64,000 bases of DNA, taken from Sagittula stellata E-37 (lineage in GTDB: Bacteria; Pseudomonadota; Alphaproteobacteria; Rhodobacterales; Rhodobacteraceae). The stretch is from NCBI RefSeq assembly GCF_039724765.1, contig NZ_CP155729.1, positions 2,365,501 through 2,429,500 of the forward strand, in the 5' to 3' direction. Below are positions 35,843-44,929 of this stretch, piece by piece (position 1 is the first letter of the stretch; every line of letters begins with the position of its first letter). The position numbers and the translations under genes are program-made. Below the pieces are notes generated by a model. That model saw only the letters and a program-made list of their open reading frames with translations, was not told where the DNA came from and did not search any database.

Positions 35843-37213
35843 TCAACGGATCGCGTCCAGAATCCGGGCCCAGCTTCGGATGCCCTTGTGGAAGCTTTCG
35901 ACGTCGTATTTTTCGTTCGGCGAATGGATCTGGTCGTCGTCCTTACCCCAGCCGACAAGCATCGTGTCGAGGCCCAGATACGTTTTGAAATAGCCCGCGA
36001 CCGGAATCGATCCGCCGCAACCGGTGAAGGCAGCCTCTTCGCCCCATTCCTCTCCCAGCACAGCACGGGTCTGTTCGAATGCCGGATGATCGGTCGACAT
36101 CTGGCTGGCGGGAGAGGCGCCATGCGCGTGGAACTCGGCGGTGACATCCTCGGGAAGCTGCGTCTTGACCCATTCGCGGAAGTGCTCGCGCAGTGCGTGG
36201 GGGTCCTGCTGGCCGACGAGGCGGAAGCTGACCTTGGCCGAGACCTTCGAGGGCAGCACCGTCTTGAAACCGTCGCCGGTGTAGCCGCCCTTGATGCCGT
36301 TGATCTCTGCGGTGGGGCGGGACCATATCATTTCCAGGGCCGTGTGGTCCTGTTCGCCGGCCGGTTTCGAAAGGCCCACGTCGCCGAGGAACCCGGCGTA
36401 GTCGAAGCCCAGCCCATCCCATTGCGCCTTGATCTCAGGCGGCAGGTCGGGAACGCCGTCGTAGAAATGCGGCACCTGGATGCGGCCCGTGTCGTCGTGC
36501 AGGTTGGCGAGGACCCGCGACATCACGCGGATCGGGTTCATCGCGGCGCCGCCATACATGCCGGAGTGCAGGTCCTTCGACGGGCCCGTCAGGACGATCT
36601 CTTCACCCAGGAGGCCGCGCAACTGTGTCATGATGGCCGGCGCGCGGCTTTCGAAAAGGCCGGTGTCGCAGATCAGCGCGATGTCGGCCTTCAACTCGTC
36701 CGCGTTCTCTTTCAGGAAGGGAATCAGTGAGGGCGAACCGCTTTCCTCCTCGCCCTCGAAGAAGAAGGTGATGCGGCAGGGCATCTCGCCGTGCACGGCT
36801 TTCCACGCGCGGCAAGCTTCGACGAAAGTCATGAGCTGGCCCTTGTCGTCCGATGCTCCACGCGCCCGGATCACGCGGCCTTTCGGCGTCTCTTCGATGG
36901 CGGGATCGAAGGGGTCGCGGTCCCACAGTTCCAGCGGATCGACCGGCTGCACGTCGTAATGGCCGTAGAAAAGAACGTGCGGACCGTTGCCTTCAACGTG
37001 GCCGACAACCATCGGATGACCGGTGGTCGGGCGTTTCGTCGCCGTGATCCCTATGCTGTCGAGGTCGCTGACCAGCCAGTCGGCGGCGCGGTCCACGTCC
37101 CCTTTGAATGCCGGATCAGTGGAGATCGACGGAATGCGGAGGAGGTCGAAGAGACGCTCCATCGCGGCGTCGAGATCGGAATCGATTTGGTCGAGAACGG
37201 GTTTGAGGGACAT
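35843..37213 (-). CDS. M20 family dipeptidase / metallopeptidase
   Basis: A 456-residue zinc peptidase of the M20 family (carnosinase/CNDP-like branch). Metal ligands are visible: H85 in VLFYGHYDVQP, the bridging Asp in RGASDDKGQ (about 122-123), the catalytic/ligand Glu pair in FEGEEESGSPS (156-157), Asp in LICDTG and His near the C terminus in DQIHSPNEKY. The dimerisation (lid) domain lies between. Length and the blocks DLHSGMYGGAAMNP and GYTGDGFKTVLPS fit the branch. AAAGGAG precedes the ATG at 37213. It follows the SMR-like gene by 75 nt on the same strand. Confidence 0.9.
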   Translation of the reverse strand: MSLKPVLDQIDSDLDAAMERLFDLLRIPSISTDPAFKGDVDRAADWLVSDLDSIGITATKRPTTGHPMVVGHVEGNGPHVLFYGHYDVQPVDPLELWDRDPFDPAIEETPKGRVIRARGASDDKGQLMTFVEACRAWKAVHGEMPCRITFFFEGEEESGSPSLIPFLKENADELKADIALICDTGLFESRAPAIMTQLRGLLGEEIVLTGPSKDLHSGMYGGAAMNPIRVMSRVLANLHDDTGRIQVPHFYDGVPDLPPEIKAQWDGLGFDYAGFLGDVGLSKPAGEQDHTALEMIWSRPTAEINGIKGGYTGDGFKTVLPSKVSAKVSFRLVGQQDPHALREHFREWVKTQLPEDVTAEFHAHGASPASQMSTDHPAFEQTRAVLGEEWGEEAAFTGCGGSIPVAGYFKTYLGLDTMLVGWGKDDDQIHSPNEKYDVESFHKGIRSWARILDAIR

Positions 37214-37288
37214 GTGTGCTCCTTTGCCATGGGCCGGCATCGGCCTTTTGGCGGAGCCTAGCGGCAAAGCGGTCGGTGTCCAGACGGC

Positions 37289-37627
37289 TCAGACCGCGAC
37301 GATGGCCAATCCGCCAAGCACGACCAGTGCCCCCAGCGCCTGTCTGAGGGTAAAGCCTTCGCCGATACCGAAGGCGAATCCCAGGACGATCACGGTTTCC
37401 ACGCCCAAGACGAGAATGTAGATGACCGAAAGGTGCGTCTGGCGCATCAGCGCGACCTCGGCGGCGAAGGCCATGAGGAACCCGAAGACGGCAAGTGCGA
37501 TTCCCGGCAGGAGCATCCCGCTGGCGGCGCCTTTCATCCCGACGGTCGCCACGACGTAGCCGAAAGCCGTAATGAGGATGAGCGGCAGGGTGCTGTTGAA
37601 CACGTTTTGAATTGTGAGCACTGGCAA
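37289..37627 (-). CDS. Small EamA/SMR-like membrane transporter
   Basis: A 112-residue inner-membrane protein with four predicted helices (about residues 14-32, 39-58, 66-84, 92-111), the size and shape of the small multidrug resistance and half-EamA families. The segment SVIYILVLGVETVIVLGFAFGIGEGFTLRQALGALVVLGGLAIV matches the conserved last two helices (GE..T..Q.LG..LI..G). The Glu of SMR helix 1 is not at its usual place, so the substrate is not predictable. Start codon ATG at 37627; a TTAACCAT motif lies 61 bp upstream. Confidence 0.65.
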   Translation of the reverse strand: MPVLTIQNVFNSTLPLILITAFGYVVATVGMKGAASGMLLPGIALAVFGFLMAFAAEVALMRQTHLSVIYILVLGVETVIVLGFAFGIGEGFTLRQALGALVVLGGLAIVAV

Positions 37628-37687
37628 GCCTTTAAGTTGTTAGTTTTTGAAAATGTCATGGAAAATAATGGCTTGAAGGGTAGGCGA

Positions 37688-37695
37688 TTAACCAT
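37688..37695 (+). promoter_or_regulatory. TTAACCAT half-site
   Basis: Exact match to the alphaproteobacterial CtrA half-site, 61 bp upstream of the minus-strand SMR-like gene. Suggestive only. Confidence 0.3.
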
Positions 37696-37822
37696 TTCCG
37701 GCGAAGTATGGAATTCCTGACCTCAGCCTAACGTCGGTAGGCGGGAAGGTGGTCAAAGAGGTTTCCGATCCACTACAAAGGTTCCGAGTGGGAAAGGTGG
37801 AACGGAGATATTTCTTTGAGGC

Positions 37823-37840
37823 CTTTGATCTTTGTCAAAG
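37823..37840. promoter_or_regulatory. FNR/FnrL-type binding site upstream of hemA
   Basis: CTTTGATCTTTGTCAAAG is a perfect 6+6 inverted repeat. The core TTGAT-CTTT-GTCAA (37825-37838) matches the FNR consensus TTGAT-N4-ATCAA at nine of ten fixed positions. In Rhodobacter sphaeroides hemA is controlled by FnrL through such a site (established). Here its position, about 137 bp before the start codon, suits a promoter site. Confidence 0.7.
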
Positions 37841-37976
37841 ATGCGACGGAAGGTCCGAACCTAAACGGTAGACACATGAAGCCGCGCGCATTATTCATTC
37901 ACGAACTTGAATGCAGCCCGGAGCCGCACAAGGGACGCAAACTTCGGCGTCCCCACAATGACCAAGGAGGAGCCCG

Positions 37977-39200
37977 GTGGACTACACCGCGAAACTCGAC
38001 GACGCACTGAACCGTCTGCATGAGGAAGGCCGTTACCGGACCTTCATCGATATCGAGCGCAAGAAGGGCCAGTTCCCTCATGCCACTTGGCGGAAGTCGG
38101 ACGGCTCCGAAAAGCCGATCACGGTCTGGTGCGGCAACGACTACCTTGGAATGGGTCAGCATCCTGTCGTGCTCGCAGCGATGCACGAGGCGATCGATGC
38201 CACCGGCGCAGGCTCCGGCGGAACGCGCAACATCTCCGGGACCACGGTTTACCACAAGCGGCTGGAGGCCGAGCTGGCCGACCTGCACGGCAAGGAAGCG
38301 GCGCTGCTGTTCACCTCTGCCTATATCGCGAACGACGCGACCCTTTCGACCCTGCCGAAGCTCTTCCCGGGTCTCATCATCTACTCCGACGAGCTGAACC
38401 ACGCCTCGATGATCGAAGGTGTGCGTCGCAACGGTGGCGCGAAACGGATCTTCAAGCACAACGATCTGGACGATCTCCGGGCCAAACTGGAAGCGGACGA
38501 TCCGGCGGCACCGAAGCTGATCGCCTTTGAATCCATCTATTCGATGGACGGCGATTTCGGCCCGATCGAGGCGATCTGCGATCTCGCCGACGAATTTGGC
38601 GCCTTGACCTACATCGACGAAGTGCACGCTGTCGGCATGTACGGCCCGCGCGGCGCCGGTGTCGCGGAACGTGACCGCCTGATGCACCGCATCGACATCA
38701 TCAACGGCACGCTTGCAAAGGCCTATGGTGTGATGGGTGGCTACATCGCCGCGACGGCGAAAATGTGCGATGCCGTGCGCTCTTATGCGCCGGGCTTCAT
38801 CTTCACCACCTCGCTGCCGCCGGCCGTGGCTGCCGGTGCCGCCGCGTCCGTGGCACATCTGAAGCGTGACCAGGCCTTGCGGGACAAGCACCAGACACAG
38901 GCAAAGATCCTCAAGACGCGCCTGAAGGGAATGGGTCTGCCAATCGTGGATCATGGGTCGCACATCGTGCCGGTGATCGTCGGAGATCCGGTGCACACGA
39001 AGATGTTGTCGGACATGCTGCTCGAGGGGTACGGCATCTACGTGCAGCCCATCAACTTCCCCACGGTGCCGCGCGGAACCGAGCGGCTGCGCTTCACTCC
39101 GTCGCCCGTCCACGGACCCGGCGAGATGGACCATCTTGTTCGCGCGATGGATGAACTCTGGAGCCACTGTGCGCTGAATCGTGCTGAATTGGCGGGGTAA
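37977..39200 (+). CDS. hemA: 5-aminolevulinate synthase
   Basis: HemA condenses glycine and succinyl-CoA to 5-aminolevulinate, the committed step of the C4 tetrapyrrole pathway. The 407-residue protein is colinear with Rhodobacter Hem[76 protein letters not shown] and the PLP lysine K248 in [16 protein letters not shown]. The start is a GTG with AAGGAGG seven bases upstream; the residues [23 protein letters not shown] match the Rhodobacter N terminus, confirming it. An FNR-type site lies upstream. hemB and ctaA elsewhere in the window belong to the same metabolic line. Confidence 0.97.
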   Translation: MDYTAKLDDALNRLHEEGRYRTFIDIERKKGQFPHATWRKSDGSEKPITVWCGNDYLGMGQHPVVLAAMHEAIDATGAGSGGTRNISGTTVYHKRLEAELADLHGKEAALLFTSAYIANDATLSTLPKLFPGLIIYSDELNHASMIEGVRRNGGAKRIFKHNDLDDLRAKLEADDPAAPKLIAFESIYSMDGDFGPIEAICDLADEFGALTYIDEVHAVGMYGPRGAGVAERDRLMHRIDIINGTLAKAYGVMGGYIAATAKMCDAVRSYAPGFIFTTSLPPAVAAGAAASVAHLKRDQALRDKHQTQAKILKTRLKGMGLPIVDHGSHIVPVIVGDPVHTKMLSDMLLEGYGIYVQPINFPTVPRGTERLRFTPSPVHGPGEMDHLVRAMDELWSHCALNRAELAG

Positions 39201-39322
39201 ACCACGGGACGTCTGTCAATTGTCTTGCGATATGGTAACGTTGTCGCAATAACCGGGCTGCACGAATCGTGATTGTCCGGGCGGGCAGGTTGCGGACAGA
39301 CAGTGAAGTGGGGCAGTCTCGT

Positions 39323-41083
39323 ATGATCGGGCGCAAAACCCATAGCAATAACGGTGTAACGGACCCCTCGGTGCAGGGGTTCGACGACTACGCACTGCGA
39401 TTGGGCGACGTCATGCGCGGAGAACGCGCGACGCTCGGCAAATCGCTGCTGGACGTACAACGTGAATTGCGGATCAAGGCGAGCTATATCTCCGCGATCG
39501 AAAACTGCGACCCCTCTGCTTTTGACACACCCGGGTTTATAGCCGGTTACGTCCGCTCTTACGCTCGATACCTTGGTATGGACCCCGACGAGGCATTCGC
39601 CGGGTTCTGCAAGGAGAGCGGTTTCTCCGTCGCGCATGGTATGTCGCAGGAAGCCTCTGTCATCCGCAAGGCGCATGACGAGGAGGCGCCCAAGCCACGT
39701 GCGCGCAATCCGCTGGCCGAACCGAAGATGCCCTTCGCGCCGGCGTCCGATAGCCTTTTCAGCCAGATCGAACCGCGCGCCATCGGCTCGTCGCTGGTAC
39801 TGATCGCTCTGATCGGCGGCATCGGATACGGTGGCTGGACGGTTTTGCAGGAAATTCAGCGCGTTCAGGTCACGCCGGTCGACCAGACCCCGGTCGTGCT
39901 GAGCGAACTTGACCCGCTCGACGCTGCCAAGGCCGGGAAGGCGCAGCCGGACAGCGCCGGGACCGAGCAGATGGCAGGTGTCTTCACGCCTCCGTCGACC
40001 GAGGCGTTCGACCGCCTTTACCGTCCACAGGCGCTGGACGTGCCGGTTCTGGTGGCCCGGGATGAACCCATATCGACGCTCGATCCGGACAGCGGCGGCC
40101 TGTATTCGGGCCGAGGTCCGTCCCTGCCGCGCGTGGACGACAGTTCCCTTGCGGCGGCGGCTCTTGCACAGGGGCTGATCGATCAGGCGTCTACCGGGGC
40201 TGTGCCCGTGACGGCAGGCTCCGGCGTGACGGTCGTGGCGGTGCGTCCGGCCTGGGTTCAGATCAAGGATGAGGCAGGCACTGTCCTTTATTCGCGTGTG
40301 ATGAATGCAGGCGACGCCTACCCGGTGCCCCGCGACGCGGGCACGCCGAAGATCCAGATCGGTGAATCCGGAGCGATCTACTTCAACATTGAGGGTGAGA
40401 CTTACGGTCCCGCCGGAAGCCGTGGCGCTGTGACCGAGGATGTGTCGCTGGCGGCGGCGGATCTCGTCGACCGTTTCAACCCCGCGCAGCCTGGCGCCGA
40501 CGACGATCTTCTGGCGGTGTTGGTCGAACTCGACATGAAGCGCGCGGCCGAGCCGGTGAATGTCGCTTCTTCCCGGTCGCCTTCCGCCCCCGTGGCATCG
40601 CGCGTCGCGTCTGTGCCGCGTCTTTACGGTGCACCGGCCACCCGGGAACCGGCTCAGCAAACTCAACGCTTGGCCGAAGCGCCAGCCGCGCGGCAGGACG
40701 CCGTTCCGAATTCGCCGCGGGTGCTGGCCGATACGCCCCCGGGCATCACGGTGGTCGCGACACAGGAAACCTGGGTCGAGGTCACGTCGCCCTCCGGCAA
40801 GAAGCTGTTCGCGCAGACCTTGCAGGCAGGGCAGACCTACGAGGTGCCGCAGACCGATCAGCCGCCGACCATCTTCTCGGGCAATGCCGGTGGCGTGTTC
40901 TTTGCGGTCAACGGCCAGACATTCGGGCCCTATGGCACCACCGGCCAGTTCGGGCGCAATTTGGCCCTGTCGGCGGACTCCATCCAGCAGCAGTTGCAGG
41001 TGGCGGACCTGAGTGCCAACCAGACTCTGGCTCGGGTCGTTGCAGAACTGCGTCTCCAATCGGCGGACGGACCCGGGCGCTGA
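39323..41083 (+). CDS. RodZ-like helix-turn-helix membrane protein with two DUF4115 domains
   Basis: A 586-residue protein. Residues about 22-100 form a RodZ-type HTH_25 domain (YALRLGDVMRGERATLGKSLLDVQRELRIKASYISAIENCD..FDTPGFIAGYVRSYARYLGMDPDEAF). A single membrane helix lies near 152-172 (IGSSLVLIALIGGIGYGGWTV). The periplasmic part carries two DUF4115 copies, beginning at residues 301 (GVTVVAVRPAWVQIKDEAG) and 474 (GITVVATQETWVEVTSPSG), joined by a Pro/Ala-rich linker. RodZ normally has one such domain and links MreB to the cell-wall machinery. The ATG at 39323 is preferred over a GTG at 39269. It lies between hemA and ispG. Confidence 0.82.
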   Translation: MIGRKTHSNNGVTDPSVQGFDDYALRLGDVMRGERATLGKSLLDVQRELRIKASYISAIENCDPSAFDTPGFIAGYVRSYARYLGMDPDEAFAGFCKESGFSVAHGMSQEASVIRKAHDEEAPKPRARNPLAEPKMPFAPASDSLFSQIEPRAIGSSLVLIALIGGIGYGGWTVLQEIQRVQVTPVDQTPVVLSELDPLDAAKAGKAQPDSAGTEQMAGVFTPPSTEAFDRLYRPQALDVPVLVARDEPISTLDPDSGGLYSGRGPSLPRVDDSSLAAAALAQGLIDQASTGAVPVTAGSGVTVVAVRPAWVQIKDEAGTVLYSRVMNAGDAYPVPRDAGTPKIQIGESGAIYFNIEGETYGPAGSRGAVTEDVSLAAADLVDRFNPAQPGADDDLLAVLVELDMKRAAEPVNVASSRSPSAPVASRVASVPRLYGAPATREPAQQTQRLAEAPAARQDAVPNSPRVLADTPPGITVVATQETWVEVTSPSGKKLFAQTLQAGQTYEVPQTDQPPTIFSGNAGGVFFAVNGQTFGPYGTTGQFGRNLALSADSIQQQLQVADLSANQTLARVVAELRLQSADGPGR

Positions 41084-41179
41084 TATCGGTTTGCGGGTTG
41101 CAATCCGGCTGTCACGCGCACAGGTCATGGTCAGCAAGCAGGTCGCTCGACCGCGTGTCATCTTAACGGGATAGCTGTC

Positions 41180-42310
41180 ATGAGCATCAACCACGTCCGC
41201 CCCTGGCGGAACATCTACCGCCGCACATCACGTCAGATCATGGTCGGATCGGTGCCGGTGGGCGGCGGCGCGCCGATCAGCGTGCAGACGATGACCAACA
41301 CGGTCACGACCGATATTCCCGGCACAATCGCACAGGTCCAGAAAGCGGCAGACGCAGGGGCCGATATCGTGCGTGTCTCTGTTCCTGACGAGGCGTCGGC
41401 CAAGGCGCTGAAAGAGATCGTGCGCGAAAGCCCTGTGCCCATCGTCGCGGACATCCACTTCCACTACCGTCGGGGGATCGAAGCGGCAGAAGCGGGCGCG
41501 GCCTGCCTGCGTATCAACCCCGGCAACATCGGCAGCCCGGAGCGGGTCCGCGAGGTGATCAAGGCGGCACGGGACCACAACTGCTCGATCCGCATCGGCG
41601 TGAACGCCGGGTCGCTGGAACGGCACCTGCTGGAGAAATACGGCGAGCCATGCCCCGACGCGATGGTGGAAAGCGGGCTGGATCATATCCGCATCCTTCA
41701 GGACAATGACTTCCACGAGTTCAAGATCAGCGTGAAGGCGTCCGACGTGTTCATGGCGGCTGCGGCCTACCAGCAACTGGCCGAGCAGACGGACGCCCCG
41801 ATACATCTCGGTATCACCGAGGCGGGCGGGCTGGTTTCGGGCACCGTCAAAAGTGCCATCGGCCTCGGCAATCTTCTGTGGATGGGGATCGGCGACACGA
41901 TCCGGGTTTCGCTCTCGGCGGACCCGGTTGAAGAAGTGAAGATCGGGTACGAGATCCTCAAGTCGCTCGGCCTGCGCCACCGGGGCGTCAACATCATCTC
42001 CTGCCCTTCCTGCGCGCGACAGGGTTTCGACGTCATCAAGACGGTGGAAACGCTGGAAAAGCGGCTGGAGCACATCAAGACCCCGATGTCGCTGTCGATC
42101 ATCGGCTGCGTGGTGAACGGTCCAGGTGAGGCGTTGATGACCGACGTGGGTTTCACCGGCGGCGGCGCCGGGTCCGGCATGGTGTATCTGGCAGGCAAGG
42201 CCAGCCACAAGATGTCCAACGACCAGATGATCGACCACATCGTCGAAGAGGTCGAGAAGCGCGCCGAAGCCATCGAGAGCGGCGCAACCGAGGCGCAGGC
42301 GGCAGAGTGA
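41180..42310 (+). CDS. ispG: 4-hydroxy-3-methylbut-2-enyl diphosphate synthase IspG
   Basis: IspG (GcpE) converts methylerythritol cyclodiphosphate to HMBPP in the MEP isoprenoid pathway, using a 4Fe-4S cluster. The 376-residue protein has the TIM-barrel start ([25 protein letters not shown]), [21 protein letters not shown], and the cluster ligands C275 and C278 in [10 protein letters not shown]310 in GCVVNGPGE and E317. All four ligands are kept. It is the short bacterial form without an insert domain. It follows the RodZ-like gene by 96 nt in the same direction, a neighbourhood often seen for rodZ and ispG. Confidence 0.96.
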   Translation: MSINHVRPWRNIYRRTSRQIMVGSVPVGGGAPISVQTMTNTVTTDIPGTIAQVQKAADAGADIVRVSVPDEASAKALKEIVRESPVPIVADIHFHYRRGIEAAEAGAACLRINPGNIGSPERVREVIKAARDHNCSIRIGVNAGSLERHLLEKYGEPCPDAMVESGLDHIRILQDNDFHEFKISVKASDVFMAAAAYQQLAEQTDAPIHLGITEAGGLVSGTVKSAIGLGNLLWMGIGDTIRVSLSADPVEEVKIGYEILKSLGLRHRGVNIISCPSCARQGFDVIKTVETLEKRLEHIKTPMSLSIIGCVVNGPGEALMTDVGFTGGGAGSGMVYLAGKASHKMSNDQMIDHIVEEVEKRAEAIESGATEAQAAE

Positions 42311-42326
42311 TCTTTGTCCCGGCGCC

Positions 42327-42755
42327 TCAAGGCGCCAGGTAATCCTCCAGGACGAAATCCGGCATGTGGCCCCGGATCAGCCTGTCGGGCATGACGTAGG
42401 CGGGCAGGGTGTCGAAATCCAGCTCCTCGAATAGCGCCTGCGCGCCGGGTTCGGACGTGTCCAAGACATGCATGCGCAAGCCAAGGCGTTCGACGACGGC
42501 CTGCAGCTCGGTCTCGGCGGTCATACATGTTTCGCAGCCCGGGCCGGTGAACAGGGCGATGGCGGCGGCCTCGCCGGTGCCAAAGAGCTGTGCCGCCCTT
42601 TCCTCGATCAGCAGAAGGTCGGCGTCCTTTTCCTCGCGATAGATGTCGACGGGGGGCGGTGCCACCAGCGCGCGCAGACGTTCCTCGGCGGTGGGGGCGA
42701 ACTGGGCATGGACCGGCGCCGCCAGAAGCAGCGCCGGGATCAGCAGGTGTTTCAC
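42327..42755 (-). CDS. Exported thioredoxin-like protein with CxxC, GTG start
   Basis: A 142-residue periplasmic protein. Residues 1-17 form a signal peptide (MKHLLIPALLLAAPVHA). The thioredoxin-fold part begins near residue 60: AAIALFTGPGCETCMTAETELQAVVERLGLRMHVLDTSEPGAQALFEELDFDTLPAYVMPDRLIRGH, with redox cysteines C74 and C77 and the cis-Pro in DTLPAYV. The GTG overlaps the stop of the DsbA-like gene (GTGA), so the two are coupled. It could be the reducing partner or a disulfide carrier for the DsbA-like protein. Confidence 0.75.
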   Translation of the reverse strand: MKHLLIPALLLAAPVHAQFAPTAEERLRALVAPPPVDIYREEKDADLLLIEERAAQLFGTGEAAAIALFTGPGCETCMTAETELQAVVERLGLRMHVLDTSEPGAQALFEELDFDTLPAYVMPDRLIRGHMPDFVLEDYLAP

Positions 42756-43513
42756 TCGGCGCGGCCCATGGCGACGATCTGCTCCATGGCTGCCAGCGGC
42801 GCGTATCCGCGCACCATCTCGTCTCCGAACACGAAAGAGGGTGTGCCGTTGATCTGCATGGCCTGCGCCAGGGCGCGGGTTTCGTTGATGCGGCGGGTGA
42901 TCTCTTCGCTGCCCATCTCGGCCATGATCGCGTCTCCGTCCAGTCCGAGCGTATCGGCTACGCGCTTCAGAGCGGCTTCGGTCGGGTTGCCTTCGAGGGC
43001 GATCAGGGCGTCGTGCACCTGCCCGTATGCCTCGTCGCCCGCGACGATCTTCGTGGCGATGGCAAAGCGCGAGGAGATCGTGGAGGCGTCGCCGAGGATC
43101 GGGAACTCCTTGACGATCAGACGGATGTTGCCGTCGTTCTCCACCAGTTCGGTGACTTCCGGCTGTGCCTTGCGGCAATATCCGCAGCGGTAGTCCATGA
43201 ACTCGACGATGGTGAAGTCGCCGTCGGGATTGCCGCCGACCCACGAATAGCCGTCGTCGATCAGCGCATCGCGGTGCGTCTCGACGAGGGTCTTGTCGTT
43301 CTGATCCTGCGCCGCGGCTTCCTGCTGTTCCAGCACCGCAACCGCATCCATGATGACCTGCGGGTTGTCCATCAGGTAGTCGCGCACGGCCTGACCGAAC
43401 GCGGTCTTCTGGTCGTCGCTCATGGCACCGAAGTCGAGCGTGTCCTGTGCCGAGGCGGGGGCCGCGGCAAGGCACATCACGGCGGCGCCGGCTTTGAGAA
43501 GGGTTCGTGTCAT
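42752..43513 (-). CDS. DsbA-family thiol:disulfide interchange protein
   Basis: A 253-residue exported oxidoreductase. The signal peptide ends near ASA-Q (about residue 22). A helical N-terminal segment precedes the thioredoxin fold with active site C110-GY-C113 in FMDYRCGYCRKAQPE and the cis-Pro in NGTPSFVFGDEMVRG. The long N-terminal helix and FMDYRCGYCR signature match the Com1/ScsC-like DsbA branch of alphaproteobacteria, which may act as oxidase or isomerase. It follows the M48 gene by 35 nt and overlaps the thioredoxin-like gene, so all three form an envelope-maintenance operon. Confidence 0.88.
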   Translation of the reverse strand: MTRTLLKAGAAVMCLAAAPASAQDTLDFGAMSDDQKTAFGQAVRDYLMDNPQVIMDAVAVLEQQEAAAQDQNDKTLVETHRDALIDDGYSWVGGNPDGDFTIVEFMDYRCGYCRKAQPEVTELVENDGNIRLIVKEFPILGDASTISSRFAIATKIVAGDEAYGQVHDALIALEGNPTEAALKRVADTLGLDGDAIMAEMGSEEITRRINETRALAQAMQINGTPSFVFGDEMVRGYAPLAAMEQIVAMGRAE

Positions 43514-43548
43514 GGGGCTCTCCGTTATGGTGTTGTCTCGTTATGCAC

Positions 43549-44868
43549 TTACCGGCGCTTTGCCTGCTTGGCGGCACTTAGCACATCCTGCGCGCGCTGC
43601 CACGGGGCGGAACCGCGCGGCAGTTGATCGGCGGCGCGGCGCGCGTGCAATTCGGCATCCTCCAGCCGTCCAAGCAAGGCATACCGTTCCGCGGTCGCCA
43701 GCGAGGCCATCGCGTTGTTGCCGAGTTTCGCGTAGGTCACGCCGAGGTCGCGCAGCACGCCGGGGTCCGAGAAGTCGCGTCCTCGCGCAGCCTCCAGCGC
43801 CTTGAGCGCGCCACGCGGATCGCCCGCGGCCAACCGGGCGCGCCCCAGCCCGCCAAGGATCAGCGGTTCGCGCGGGGCGCGGCTGGCGGCCGCCTCGTAG
43901 ACCTGAACGGCGGGACCGAACCGGCGGGATTCGAGCAGGATCTGGCCCTTGAGGTCCAGCAGGAACGGGTCCCCGGGCCGGGTCGCAATGGCGCCATCGA
44001 TGGCGGCCAGCGCCTTCTTCAGGTTCGACTGACGGTGCCAGGCCACGGCTTCCTGCATCAGCCGCACGTCCTTGTAGGGCACAGACCCGCTGCGCCGCAG
44101 GGTCCAGGACGGCGCGCGCTTGAAGGCGCTCAGCTTGCCCCTGGCGCGGGCGAACCAGTATTCGCCTTCGGGCGAACGTTTGCCGGGACCGGCGGCGACG
44201 GCCAGCGCCTCCAAAGCGCGCAGGCGGTCGCGGGACAGCGGATGGGTGACTGCGTAGGGGTCGAGCCGGGATTCGGCGAGCGAGACCTGATTGGCGAAGA
44301 TCCTGATGACCTCCACCGCGCCTTGCGGGTCGAGGCCCGCGCGCTTGAGGTATCTGATGGAAGCAATGTCGGCGGAGCTTTCCTCGGCCCTCGTGTGGCT
44401 GAAAAGGCGGCGTTGAGCGGAGCTTTGGGATCCGAAGGCGATGCCCGCGGCCAGACTGGGATCGGCGCCCGCCAATCCCGTGGCCAGGGCCAGCAGCATG
44501 CCCATCCCGGCGGCGCTGCGCGCGCTGCGCATGTTGCCCAGACGGCGCGTGATGTGTCCGTTGGCGATATGCGCGGCCTCATGCGCGATCACTGCCTGCA
44601 GCGCGGCGGCGCTCTCGACCTTCATGATAAGGCCCGAATGCAGGAAGATATGGCGGGCGTCGGCCACGAAAGCGTTGAGCGAATTGTCATCGAGCACGAC
44701 GATCTGCACCTGGCTCGGGCTAAGACCGGCGGCTGTCAGGATCGGCGCAGCCAGTTGTCCCAACGCGTACTCCATATCCGCGTCGCGCAGGAAAGTCGCT
44801 GCGCGCACCGGCTGCGCCAGGAAAAGGGTCGCCGCAAGCAGCACGGCCATCGCTCGGGTTAGGATCAT
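43549..44868 (-). CDS. M48 family metalloprotease with TPR region (BepA-like)
   Basis: A 439-residue periplasmic zinc protease. An N-terminal signal peptide covers residues 1-24. The HExxH motif is H96-E97..H100 in VIAHEAAHIANGHITRR and the third ligand Glu lies in TRAEESSADIASIRYLKRAGLDP near 162. The C-terminal half contains three or more tetratricopeptide-like helices (ALAAIDGAIATRPGDPFLLDLKGQILLESRRFGPAVQVYEAAASRAPREP). The arrangement is that of BepA/YfgC, which repairs or degrades outer-membrane assembly intermediates such as LptD and is linked to disulfide formation, in keeping with the DsbA-like gene that follows. Confidence 0.88.
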   Translation of the reverse strand: MILTRAMAVLLAATLFLAQPVRAATFLRDADMEYALGQLAAPILTAAGLSPSQVQIVVLDDNSLNAFVADARHIFLHSGLIMKVESAAALQAVIAHEAAHIANGHITRRLGNMRSARSAAGMGMLLALATGLAGADPSLAAGIAFGSQSSAQRRLFSHTRAEESSADIASIRYLKRAGLDPQGAVEVIRIFANQVSLAESRLDPYAVTHPLSRDRLRALEALAVAAGPGKRSPEGEYWFARARGKLSAFKRAPSWTLRRSGSVPYKDVRLMQEAVAWHRQSNLKKALAAIDGAIATRPGDPFLLDLKGQILLESRRFGPAVQVYEAAASRAPREPLILGGLGRARLAAGDPRGALKALEAARGRDFSDPGVLRDLGVTYAKLGNNAMASLATAERYALLGRLEDAELHARRAADQLPRGSAPWQRAQDVLSAAKQAKRR

Positions 44869-44929
44869 TGACGTCTCGCAGGTCGCAGCCGTAAGCCTCG
44901 GGTTCGAACGGCAGACTAGAGAGGCAGGC

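Larger units (their letters stand above)
37628..37976. other. Divergent regulatory region between SMR-like gene and hemA
   Basis: A 349-nt A+T-richer stretch with no gene. It contains a TTAACCAT half-site (37688-37695) close to the SMR-like gene and an FNR-type palindrome (37823-37840) 136 bp upstream of the hemA GTG. A small frame at 37816-38010 runs into hemA out of frame and is rejected. Confidence 0.6.

Noticed and set aside
37816..38010. Small frame spanning the hemA promoter and start
   Set aside because: It overlaps hemA out of frame, contains the FNR-type palindrome and has no ribosome site.
39038..41194. 718-codon minus-strand frame opposite the RodZ-like gene
   Set aside because: Shadow frame: no recognisable domain, and it would overlap hemA and RodZ-like coding sequence completely.
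44895..44915. GGGTTCGAACGG resembling a tRNA T-loop
   Set aside because: No acceptor stem, anticodon arm or D-arm can be built around it.
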